Of a DNA stretch of 42,788 nt, positions 25,401 to 34,111 are shown piece after piece. The position numbers and the translations under genes were made by a program. Every line of letters starts with the position of its first letter. Within the stretch, counting starts at the first letter, position 1. Below the pieces are notes generated by a model. The model was given only the letters and a program-made list of their open reading frames with translations. It did no database searches and was not told the DNA's origin. This stretch comes from Zygnema cylindricum (lineage: Eukaryota > Streptophyta > Zygnematophyceae > Zygnematales > Zygnemataceae), in NCBI GenBank assembly GCA_037447655.1, contig JBBHKE010001057.1, positions 15,812 to 58,599 of the forward strand, given 5' to 3'.

Positions 25401-26030
25401 TTATCGCCGATAATTTAATCATCGGCGATAACACGAATATCGATGTTTATTGGCGATAACTCTAAAGACCGTACAGACAAATGTACGGCTCGTACACTCA
25501 ACTATACAGGTTATTCCCTTAACGCGCCGTAGACCCCTTTCCTTTGATTATTTATAATTTAAGGGGGTTTTACTTGGGTTCAACGCTCCAATACTCGTCC
25601 AAAATGTCCTTTTAACTGTTATATTTTTTTGTGCACCTGAACATCTGTTTTTCGAAAAAGTTTGATTTAAAAATTTACAATGTAATGTAATTTTTTCTTT
25701 TTGGTACTATACAAAGTATTGTTTTAAATTTGACGACGTTTATGTGCTGCGCTGTTCGTAATTAATATTTGTTAAACACATATTGAACAAATTCATTATA
25801 CGTGGCATGCCACACTATATTAAGTTAATACTATTATACAGTATGTTGTATAGTACTATTTTATACATTCTATATTTTTTAAAAGTTATCGCCGATATGG
25901 AATTTTTTGGTATTTGGCCGATTTATCGGGACCTCTGACTGTTCCATAACCGATAACTATCGGTAACGGTGTTATCACGATAATTTTATTACCGATACAC
26001 AACAGTAGCACTTTGGCATTCTTGGACTCG
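25400..26030. repeat. Repeat D with TATCGG-type inverted repeats
   Basis: Begins with a perfect 11-bp inverted repeat, TTATCGCCGAT (25401-25411) and ATCGGCGATAA (25421-25431). CCGATAACTATCGGTAACGG and TTACCGATACAC occur near the right end (25950-26005). The left part (about 25425-25665) is repeated at about 37555-37820. It could be a non-autonomous DNA element, but clear terminal inverted repeats with a target duplication are not seen. No gene. Confidence 0.5.
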
Positions 26031-26034
26031 AAAA

Positions 26035-26375
26035 AAAAAATACATATTTTATACAACCATTCATATACTAGAATTAATTTTACACCAAATCTTTGACAAT
26101 GTTTTGTTGCAAAATGTCGAGCGTGCCTGATGAACGTAAGGGAAGGGCCCACAGCCAGGTGTTGTCGGTATTGGAGTCTTGCCAATAAACCCCAAATGTG
26201 AATGCTCCCCAAAATGATGATCATACCAACTGCTGCCTGCAAAGCGAAAGTTATCCCCTTTCCTTTCTTCCCCCCCTAGCCGGAGAAAGGGATTAGGGTC
26301 TCGGTAATCGGCCTGATATCCCAATTCCCCCCCCCCTTTTAGTCAATCGTGACTAAGATATATATAAAAAAATAA
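26035..26375 (-). other. 3' end of the gypsy element, possible 3' LTR start
   Basis: Downstream of the PHD-like finger on the minus strand. A purine tract (AAAAGGGGGGGGGG) is followed by TTGGGATATC..., which could be the LTR beginning. Short open frames here (26324-26061, 26242-25886) overlap one another and match no family I know. Confidence 0.35.
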
Positions 26376-26640
26376 TCACCCGCTCCATTCGCAGTTCCCA
26401 CAGAACCAGATGCTAGAGGGTAGAGGGTGTGGCTCCCAAGAAGTGGGGATATAGGCTGAATGCCAACACAGGCCACACTGATTGCAGACCAATAAGTTGA
26501 GAAGGTGGGAGGATTGGTTGCAAGCTGATGAACAAGAGGGGGGATCGGCAAAGTAAGTTAAGCGGAAAGTGGGTTCGTCTTCCAATCCCCGAAGATGGCA
26601 GGGGGCCACGTTGATCTGATTTTCTTTAATTCGTCGACCA
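26376..26640 (-). pseudogene. PHD-like zinc finger after the integrase
   Basis: The frame begins in the integrase tail (EGKDGRRIKENQINVAPCHL) and continues through SCSSAC, then LLVCNQCGLCWHSAYIP and SSIWFCGNCEW. The CxxC-x5-H ... WFCxxC pattern is that of the second half of a PHD finger, whose usual form is C4-H-C3; the Cys expected after the His is not seen, so one ligand is probably lost. PHD fingers bind histone H3 tails, and at an integrase C-terminus they would be expected to steer integration to particular chromatin. It sits one frame away from the preceding integrase tail. Confidence 0.6.
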
Positions 26641-27660
26641 TCTTTTCCCTCCAAGGCAAGAAACCCCTTTGTTGGAAACCTCAACCACTTTCAAGATTAC
26701 TCTCCCGACCGAAATATCCAGCGTGTCTTTCTTTTGTTGCATTCGATATACAAAGTCCCCTGGCATAAATCATCGCTGTCGAGGTACATAATTCTTGTTC
26801 TGGCGCTGAGAATACCACAATTGATCTCGGTGTTGAGCGGCTTGCAAATTGCCCATGGCTAGAGGCATTTCTCGGTGGAATACCTTGGATCTGTCGGCGA
26901 TCAGTTTCTCGACTGTCCCTTTGTCATCCATCTCCGGTAGGACCACCGCTTGGGGCGATGCAGCTCTGGGCAGGATGGGATGTCGTCCAAATAGAATGAA
27001 ATAAAGGCTATAGGAATGGAGAGAAGCCTGCCTGCTAAATCAGTAACCTAAAGCAATCTAAGGCACTTTTCTGTCCCACTCCCCCAAATCTTCTTCCACG
27101 CCATATTTTCGTAGTGACCGCTTCACAGTCTGTACGCACCTTTCGGCCAAACCGTCGGCTTGAGGGTGGTCATGGCTAGTTAGCCGATGGTCGACCAAGC
27201 ATTTTTCCAAGAGGTTGGAAAATTCTCCGGCAAATTCGGAGCCTTGGTCAGTTAGAACTTCCGCAAGCGCTCCGAATTGAGACAAAACTCTTTGCATATA
27301 GGCATCTGCAATTGCCTCGGACTCCTTCCGGGGCAAAACCACCAACTCGATCCATTTTGAAAAATGTTCTATCATGACCAGCACAAAGCGGTTTCCCCGC
27401 CTCCTGGTCGGAAGAGGTCCCAAAAGATCCAAAGACCACCGATAAAACATCCCTCGGATAGGGAGTGAATGAAGCTCAGTCCCGCCCTTCTTGTCAAAAG
27501 CTGCCTTAACTCTATCGCATGAGGAGCAAGTTTGCACAATTCGGTTGACTTGGGTCCGCAACCCATGCCACCAATAATAGCCCGTAACCAAGGAAGTGGT
27601 CCGCTTTTGCCCGAAGTGTCCACATTGCCGATGGAGATTGGAAATTTGAGTTTCTCAGTC
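26641..27660 (-). pseudogene. Gypsy integrase
   Basis: Inserts element cDNA into the host genome. N-terminal HHCC zinc module: HRQCGH at about 27625-27640 and CSSC at about 27530. Core: WSLDLLG (first Asp), VLTDQGSEFAG (second Asp) and ADGLAERCVQTVKR (Glu), so the DDE triad is complete. The core frame 27591-27058 ends in a stop at 27058-27060. The same frame goes on with LFGRHPILP and GDFVYRMQQKKD, a GPY/F-like C-terminal module, past further stops near 27045 and 26770. A frameshift near 26640 leads into the PHD-like finger. Confidence 0.85.
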
Positions 27661-28034
27661 AGAGGGGGGAGGAACCACTTTCCTCGTGCCGTCTCACCAT
27701 TTCCGAAGAAGAACACCTCTGTCCCAATCATACGCAGCCATCGGGTTTGCACCCAAGATAAGGGAACTCCTGTCAAGTGGGGAAGAGGTGACCCCTGCTG
27801 GATGGATTGGAGAGCGTCGGGGTCGTTCCAGATATCCTTTCGTCTGGCCCCTATGGGAGCCTGCCCTTCCACAGATGACAGTTCCCCCTCAGCTTGAGGA
27901 AGCCAAATGAAAACGGAGGAGGCTCGAATGATTCCCACGCTGATCTCAGGGTCCTCATCACGCCGAGCCCAAGTTGAATCCATGGTGGAGGGATTAGGAT
28001 TCCGGCTAAGTCCGTCGGCATTCCCGTGGATCTC
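27661..28034 (-). pseudogene. Tether between RNase H and integrase
   Basis: Minus-strand sequence in broken frames, with recognisable pieces such as DIWNDPDALQSIQQG. Here gypsy polyproteins have the spacer that precedes the integrase zinc module. No catalytic motif is expected or seen. Confidence 0.5.
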
Positions 28035-28418
28035 CTATGCCCTGTGACCAATGTCAAAATCATATTCGTGCAGGATAAGAACCCATCTGCCGAGTTTGTC
28101 GGTCAACTTAGTATTCTCCATGATCCATTTCAAGGGCTGGTGATCCGTAATCAGGGTAAAATGGACACCGTACAAATAAGGCCGGAAATGCTGGATGGCC
28201 CAAACCGCTGCGAGTAACTCTCCGTGGTAACTGGTATAATTCCCCTCTGCTCTGTTGCTGCTCCGGCTGGCGTAGGCCACCACATAATCAACTCCGGCAT
28301 CATCAACTTGAGCCAGAACCGCTCTTAACCCAAACTTGCTCCAATCAGTATAAAGGAGGAAAGGTCTTTGGTGATGAAGCATCCAGAGCACGGGGTGCTT
28401 CTTCAAAGCAACCTTCAA
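28035..28418 (-). pseudogene. Gypsy RNase H
   Basis: Degrades the RNA strand of RNA:DNA hybrids. The open frame shows FLLYTDWSKFGLRAVLAQ (first Asp), AYASRSSNRAEGNYTSYHGE (Glu) and LITDHQPLKWIM (Asp), with the family-typical HFRPYLYG between. The active-site residues are kept. It is out of frame with the RT. Confidence 0.85.
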
Positions 28419-29245
28419 GAACTGGAAAGAGATCTGCTGTTCTTCGGCCCACTGCCACTCTTGGTCCTTCCGCTATAGCTGGTTAAGGGGCTGGGCGTGA
28501 CTACTGAATTATAGGATGAACCGCCGATAGTAATTGGCCAGACCCAGAAAAGTGCGAAGGGCTGAGATGTCCTAAGGTGGGGGAAGAGCGTCAAGGGCTG
28601 CCACCTTGACCATGTGGGGACCCACAGTCCCGGGAGTCAGTTCATGTCCAAGGTAAATGATTTTATGCACCCCAAAAATGCCCTTGCCCGGGTGATATTT
28701 CAAGCCCGCTGCTTAGAGTGCTCGGAGAACGATCTGGATATGCTCAGGTGTTCATCAAAAATATTTGAGAATATAATAACGTCATCAATATAGCACCGGG
28801 CACAATTGATCCATCGGAGCGCTTCGTCCATTGCCCGTTGGAATTTTGCTGGTGCATTCTTAAGCCCGAAAGGCATGTAAATCCATTCATAAAGTCTGGA
28901 ATCCGCCCAAGATGCAGTCCTCTCTCGGTGCTTTGGTTCCATTGCAATCTGATGGAAGCCATACTTCATGTCCAGAGTGGAATATATAGTAGCGCCTGTT
29001 AGAGAGTCAAATATCTCTGCCGGAGTTGGCATCGGATACCGGTCAGAGATGGTGGTCGTGTTCAGCATACGATAGTCTCCACACATCCGGAATTCTACAA
29101 TTTTCCCGGACGAGTCCTTTTTGGGAGGGAGGACTGTCGTGGAAGCGAACCCATGAAGTCTTGTACTTTGTTGAACCAATCTGGCTTCCACCAAGGTCTG
29201 GACTTTAGCCGTGATGAATTCCTTTTCTTTAAAACTGAGAGGGTA
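28419..29245 (-). pseudogene. Gypsy reverse transcriptase
   Basis: Copies element RNA to DNA. The core frame 29194-28700 contains TVLPPKKDSSGK, FRMCGDYRMLN, YPMPTPAEIFDSLTGATIYS, TLDMKYGFHQIA (motif A Asp), MPFGLKNAPAKFQRAMDEAL (motif B) and CYIDDVIIFS (motif C with both Asp). The thumb/connection with LRTFLGLANYYRRFI lies in 28418-28700 past frame breaks. It is in the same reading frame as the methyltransferase upstream, separated only by a stop at 29246-29248. Confidence 0.9.
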
Positions 29246-29715
29246 CTACCTCTGCCAAACAGTAGCCGTCTCGTCGATCAAATTGATTCGGAAAGGTGTT
29301 CCTTTGTAGATACCGACATCTATTTCTAACCATGAGAACACCTGCTTGTTTTCGGCTAACAGCTCCGAGAGTTGCACCTTTTGCTGAGGGTCTAACTGCT
29401 CTTCCATGGTCCAATCCATTTTCCCCAGCTCAATGGCAGCCGAAGCTTCCGGCGGTCTACCCCAAAGGTTAATTTCGAATTCCAACCCTACCGGTGGATC
29501 TGACCCTACCTCTCCAGCTAGGACACTGCTGCTGACAACTTCCGCTAAGCTGTCGCAATCTGAGCCGCTGTCCCCCCCCACTAGGAAAACCTGCGGCTGT
29601 ATACTGTGAATTTTGGTGTTTTTTCTCCTCTCTCTCCCCCCCTCAAGCTGCAAAGTTGCTTGCATCGCTAACAACTGGGGAGCTTGAAGGTATTTAGCCT
29701 TGGATTCCGAGGACG
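29246..29715 (-). pseudogene. Linker joining methyltransferase to RT
   Basis: The open frame 29812-29246 carries the last motif of the methyltransferase at its N-terminus and, without any stop, a Ser/Glu-rich linker and the RT lead-in VQLSELLAENKQVFSWLEID, followed by KGTPFRINLIDE. This uninterrupted frame is the direct proof that the methyltransferase is fused into pol. Confidence 0.85.
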
Positions 29716-30682
29716 TGATACTGGAATAGGCAAGTGCATGCTTTATTACCCATGTGACCGAATTCAAATCCATACTTTGCCCTAGAAGGCTGCACCTTTG
29801 AAGGTCTGTCATACCTGGTGCTGCCGTTGTTCCTCTCTAAAATCCCATTGCTTCTTCCTATTCAGCAATCGTCGGTGTTGTCCAGAGTCCCGCTTTGCTG
29901 TCAAAAATCATTCTTGCTGCTCCTTTGCGATATGCTTGACTGTGAGGGAAAGAAACCAAGGTTGGGAGGGCTTTCAGTGGGAATCCCGGTCTGTTGCATC
30001 GGAAGAAAGGTGGGCGATCGGGGCGAGTCACAAGTGTGGCTATTCTTCCTTCCCCAAGTATTTGTTGAACGAAATTTGTTGGGTCGGGATATTCTTTTTC
30101 CAACAGTAGTCGGAGGTCTAGGAGCGGAATCATGTTGGTCCAATATGCTCTGACCCTGTGTGCCCTTGATCCCATCTGAGCGGCGTCGAACACTAAGGGT
30201 GCCCCTAAAATCCGGGTTACGTGATTCCAACTGTCTGTAACCTCTTTCCGTTTATCATCTCCCGGGTGGACATTCTCCAGCACGTACCCCACCGACGTTT
30301 CCTGGACCTGTTGTAGCCAAGAGATTAATTCGATCAACCGGAAAAAGGTATCAGTTCTGCGGTCTTGATGTCCTTTTCCTTTTTTTGCCAGGGAGTATCC
30401 TTGACCAGGCCAGCCTGCCAATACCAAATCCACTCTTCCGAAACTTTCCATGTGGGTCGCCATGATGTTTTCTACATTGTATGGAAGACTGCGGTGAGCT
30501 TTGGAGAAGGCGGATACTGGAAGCTGTTGATGATATAGGAGGTGAAGTTGGTGGAGGCGATGTTCGCTCACAGCCCTTGTCTTGGGAAAGACTTCCACTG
30601 CGGTGTATGACTCCACCAGATATCCTATTTTTAATACCGCTTCCAAATCAGAACTAATTCTTGAAAATAGAGATAAAATACG
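29716..30682 (-). pseudogene. DNMT3-like cytosine-C5 DNA methyltransferase domain in gypsy pol, catalytic Cys lost
   Basis: Would transfer a methyl group from S-adenosylmethionine to cytosine C5 in DNA. Motifs in order on one frame: I, RILSLFSRISSDLEAVLKIG (usual F.G.G, Gly residues lost); II-like, ESYTAVEV; IV, DLVLAGWPGQGYSLA, where the catalytic Pro-Cys is Pro-Gly (codon GGT, 30404-30406); VI, GYVLENVHPGDDKRKEV with the ENV core; VIII, QMGSRAHRVRAYWTN; then a short target-recognition-like region (RPPFFRCNRPGFPLKALPTL); IX-X, EEAMGF and LQRCSLLGQSMDLNSVTWVI. The AHR.R.YW form of motif VIII and the DKR after ENV resemble DNMT3 rather than bacterial or DNMT1 types. Stops at 29858-29860 and 29837-29839. 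About 320 codons, the size of a bare catalytic domain. This copy is inactive. Confidence 0.88.
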
Positions 30683-30891
30683 CAGTCGGCATCGGGAACT
30701 GCTAATGACACCACTTGTCGATTGAATTCCTTATTACTTGTCTTTCGTTTGGAAGCACTTGACTGAGGTGTAGAAACTTTATGGAAGAATGTGAAGGCTG
30801 AAAATGCCTTATCCACTCCCCACCAGAGTTTTGTTATTAGTAATAACCTATGTTTATATTCCTCTTCCCACCGCTTGGAAATTTGGAATTG
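30683..30891 (-). pseudogene. Spacer between protease and methyltransferase
   Basis: A 61-codon open frame (30816-30631) overlaps the start of the methyltransferase in another frame, so a frameshift lies here. Its residues (KRKTSNKEFNR and similar) are hydrophilic and give no family match. Confidence 0.4.
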
Positions 30892-31640
30892 CTAGATTTT
30901 TTTAGCTATATCGGTGGAACTGCCAAACAGTTCCGTCGGTGATGATGTTGTGTACACCGGGTAGCATCCACATACTGGGACATTTGTCTTTCCTCGGTTC
31001 CATAAATCCAGAGGAACTACCACTTTGGTTTCTTTTGGATGCTTAGGGTCCCGGACTGTACACTGTTCTTTCCACACGCTTAAACTCATATTGAGCGGAG
31101 TCCAGGTAGCCATTCCCAACAAAATTTCGAATTGAATCCCTTCCACCACCAAGAAGGGAAGCTCCGTCATCCGAAAACTCGATATCCAATGGCTTTTATT
31201 ATTCCATGGACTGGTTGACTGCCGCTGCTTACGGTGCTTAAGCATATGTTGCTCGGGCAAATTTCGGGCCGGAGTTCTTCGGGCATTTTCTACAAAGTGG
31301 AGGTGGTAATGAGGTTGGGTAGAGCTCTGGTGTCTACCATAGCGTCCTGGTATCCCGCGTATCCGTTGAGCTTGAAATTTCCAGTTCTGTTCAGTATGAG
31401 AGCCATTGATAAGGCGTTGTAGTCCCTATCCACTATAGGGGTTTTAGGATCGGTTGACAAAAATAATGCGGTTGGAGGAGTGGTCCTGTTTACCCCCCCC
31501 TTTCCAGAGTGGATTTCTTCTCCCAATGCATGAATGACGATTTTTTCGGGCAGGTTGTGGGACGATGCTAGAGTCTTCACCTGTGTGAGAGCATTGGACA
31601 TCAGGTGCCGAACGAGCATGACAGCCGGTTTAGAATAGAG
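30892..31640 (-). pseudogene. Gypsy aspartic protease, frameshifted
   Basis: Cleaves the Gag-Pol polyprotein. Frame 31670-31290 gives FKLNGYAGYQDAMVDTRALP, where DTR stands in place of the active-site DTG. The second half is in frame 31260-30892 with PFLVVEGIQFEILLGMATW, the usual ILG-like flap-end motif. One frameshift at about 31270 and the DTG change make it inactive. The first ten or so codons of the upstream frame belong to repeat A, marking the junction at about 31635. Confidence 0.65.
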
Positions 31641-32669
31641 GAAATTTGGAAAGAATCGACGAAAGTTCAAAGGCTTTTAGGAAAATTAGATTTTATTTGA
31701 AAGATCCTCGACTTCGAGAGATATTACAATCTTTGAGAGGATGGATGAGAATTAAAGAAAATTAAATAGCATATAAAATAAATCAAGAGAGTTGAAATAT
31801 ACAAGAGGATACACGAGAAACATACGACATTAAAATTGATAAGAATTTGAAGGAATTAGAAAGATTTAGCAAGAATGAAAAAGAATTAGCAATAATTAGA
31901 AAACATTTGAAAACATTAGAAGGATGCGACAACCTTACACTGCTGAGCATACTTATTGCACTTAATGCATCAAAAATTATACTTAGAGTAAACAAAAATA
32001 ATTTGATGCCCGTTTCTTTTCATTTGCCCTCAAACCACAAAATAGCTTTAATAAAACTAATATGTCTATTTTTTGAAACAAATTTTTTACTCCTTTCCAA
32101 ATTAGCCACGTCATTTGAAAGTAGGTAAAAATTAATAACAATTATGTCACTAATAAGTAATAACCTTGCCCTAATTGTATCTCTCTAATAGAAAATCACA
32201 TTGTAACATAAAAGTTGAAGCAAAAATAAAATATCAAAGAAATGATAGTTAAGAAGCCCACATAAAATCACCACCTTACAAAGTATTAAAGTGTTTTTAA
32301 TATGTTTGACGTTAAAGAAGTGGTGAAGATTTAATATAAACTTTAGTAATTTGAAGAAAAATAAAAAAAATAGATGACAATTGACGAGAATTGACAAAAA
32401 TTAAAGACGATTAGTATGAGAATGATGAGTATAAAGAAAAATGAGAAAGAGTTAAATAGAAATGAAGAAAGCATTAGTGGAGTGAAAAAGTATGAAATTG
32501 CGAAAAAAATCCCACTTCGACTCTTACCCGAAATCCCTAATCCCAAACTCAAAGCACATCCAAAGAGGGAGAAAAATGAAGGGAGAGGGACTAAGAGAGG
32601 GAGAGTGGGCAAAAAAAAGAAAGGGAGAGAGATAGGGCAAAAGACAGAAAAAAATAGAGTGAGAGGAAG

Positions 32670-32703
<34 letters not shown>

Positions 32704-33581
32704 GGTGAGGGGGAGAAAAGAAGCCTAGCCATAAAGCGTTCAAGTTCCCCACTATCTTCACAAACTTCCGTACTCGAGTTTTAAGTTAAAGCCAATTACT
32801 ATGCAGTAAGAAGTTCGGATCTCTCTAATTAGAGTCCCAAAAAACTGGATAAAACAAATAGTTGTACATTTCCAATGGATTTATAGAAGGGAAATGAGGG
32901 GAGTTCAGAAGAGGGAGTTGTAATTCTTGACAATGAGTTAGGACCGGAGGAAAGAGAATTTATGAAAAATATTCCATATGTTGATTTTATTTACTATTTT
33001 GGGCAGTATCGAGTATCACTGATTTCGTGTGGCTGACGTCACATTGTGGAACAACACCATTTCTACGGACAGACGTCACGATTTGGACGACGTGGAGTAA
33101 TACCATTATTACAATCATGCAGATGTACATATTCATGTTCACGTGAACAAACATGCCCATGCATCATTATATTGGACCACATTGAAGAGTGTTTCATGCA
33201 GATAGACAACATTAGAGTACTAAAACATACTGAATAGACATGAAGAAATATCCTTCATCCATTAATGTCAAAAAATGGAGTACATATATAGTCAATTAAG
33301 ACAATAATAGAGTTTGGCTTTATTAAAAAATTCATTTGTAACACTAGTCCTAAGAGGACCATTTATTAAAGCTACGGCTTTTGTGTACTTCTATTTTGTC
33401 TATTTGTATACTTCATCTCTTTACTATGTAAATCCCTCCCTACTCTTTCCTATCTATCTTGTCTAACCATTTCTTGTGACTCCCCAAGCCCTTCTGCGTG
33501 TATTGACTTTTGGGTGGTCAAAGCTATTTGTGGCTACGAGGAACTCTCATCGTTAGCTCGGATGATCGACCTAGAGCGACA
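31640..33581 (+). mobile_element. LTR-like repeat A, copy A2 (probable 5' LTR)
   Basis: About 1.94 kb, colinear with A1 and A3. It ends ...GAGCGACA at 33581 and is followed directly by a PBS-like sequence and a gag start, which makes A2 the likely 5' LTR of a copia-type element. The left end is cut at the gypsy junction. A purine-rich GAGA stretch lies at about 32575-32715. Confidence 0.55.
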
Positions 33582-33597
33582 GTTTATGGGCCCATCA
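33582..33597 (+). promoter_or_regulatory. Primer-binding site of element A
   Basis: GTTTATGGGCCCATCA follows the CA end of LTR A2. It matches the 16-base complement of the initiator tRNA-Met anticodon arm at 14 positions, as in element B, and again contains the gag start codon (33586-33588). Confidence 0.55.
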
Positions 33598-34111
33598 ATA
33601 TGGGGCCCAAAGAAGTTCGGATTTCCGGAACTAGAGAGCGACGGCCATCCCAAAACGGTCGTAAGGAAAAGAGTAGAACAGAGTAGATCAACAACAAAAA
33701 CACCAAGAGAAGGTGCAGCAGGTCAGGCCCAGACATTTAATTAGAATGAAGGCAAAGCCTTAGAAAAAAGCTTCCAAAGGCTCAAGGAAAAGTTAGACAA
33801 GACATCGTTGAAACCAACCATGGCAAAGGGAATTAGACTGCCACGGAGACTCTCACACACACAAAACGACAAAACGATTTCCATGACAAGGAACATTTTT
33901 TCAATACTCTAAAAACCTAGCCATGGTAGAATCAGCAGAAATTTACCTTCCTACACACACGAAAATCTCAATGTTTCTCATAACACTTCCCCATAGATTT
34001 GAACCGGTTCTCACCTCATTAGAGGACTATAGATGGGAGGAGTCAAAGTGGGAGGACGTGGTTAAGAAGCTGATTGTTGCAATATGCTCCACCGAGGTGG
34101 TGATGCCATAA
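33586..34111 (+). pseudogene. gag: Remnant copia-type gag of element A
   Basis: Opens with ATG 33586 (MGPSIWGPKKFGFPELESDG), ending in a stop at about 33744. A second piece at 33923-34111 (SMFLITLPHRFEPVLTSLED, then WEESKWEDVVKKLI) looks like the end of a UBN2 gag domain, where 'LP..Y/FEP' and 'W.DVV..L' are usual. Between the pieces the frame is broken (33745-33922). No zinc knuckle was found. Confidence 0.5.

Larger units (their letters stand above)
26035..31640 (-). mobile_element. Ty3/gypsy element with DNA methyltransferase and PHD-like finger (5'-truncated)
   Basis: Minus-strand order: protease, cytosine-C5 DNA methyltransferase, RT, RNase H, integrase, integrase C-terminal module, PHD-like finger, then an untranslated/LTR-like end. 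RT before integrase makes it Ty3/gypsy. Gag and the 5' LTR are missing because repeat A begins at about 31640. The interior carries several stops and frameshifts. The 3' part after a G-run (26329-26343, a possible polypurine tract on the minus strand) may be the start of the 3' LTR, but with no second LTR this cannot be confirmed. Long C/G homopolymers at 26270-26338 may contain sequencing errors. Confidence 0.85.

Noticed and set aside
25320-26010. Complete DNA transposon with terminal inverted repeats in repeat D
   Set aside because: TATCGG-type words occur at both ends but do not form a matching terminal pair, and no target duplication is visible.
29798-30153. Plus-strand Cys/Leu-rich frames opposite the methyltransferase
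   Set aside because: Shadow frames of the minus-strand DNMT coding sequence.
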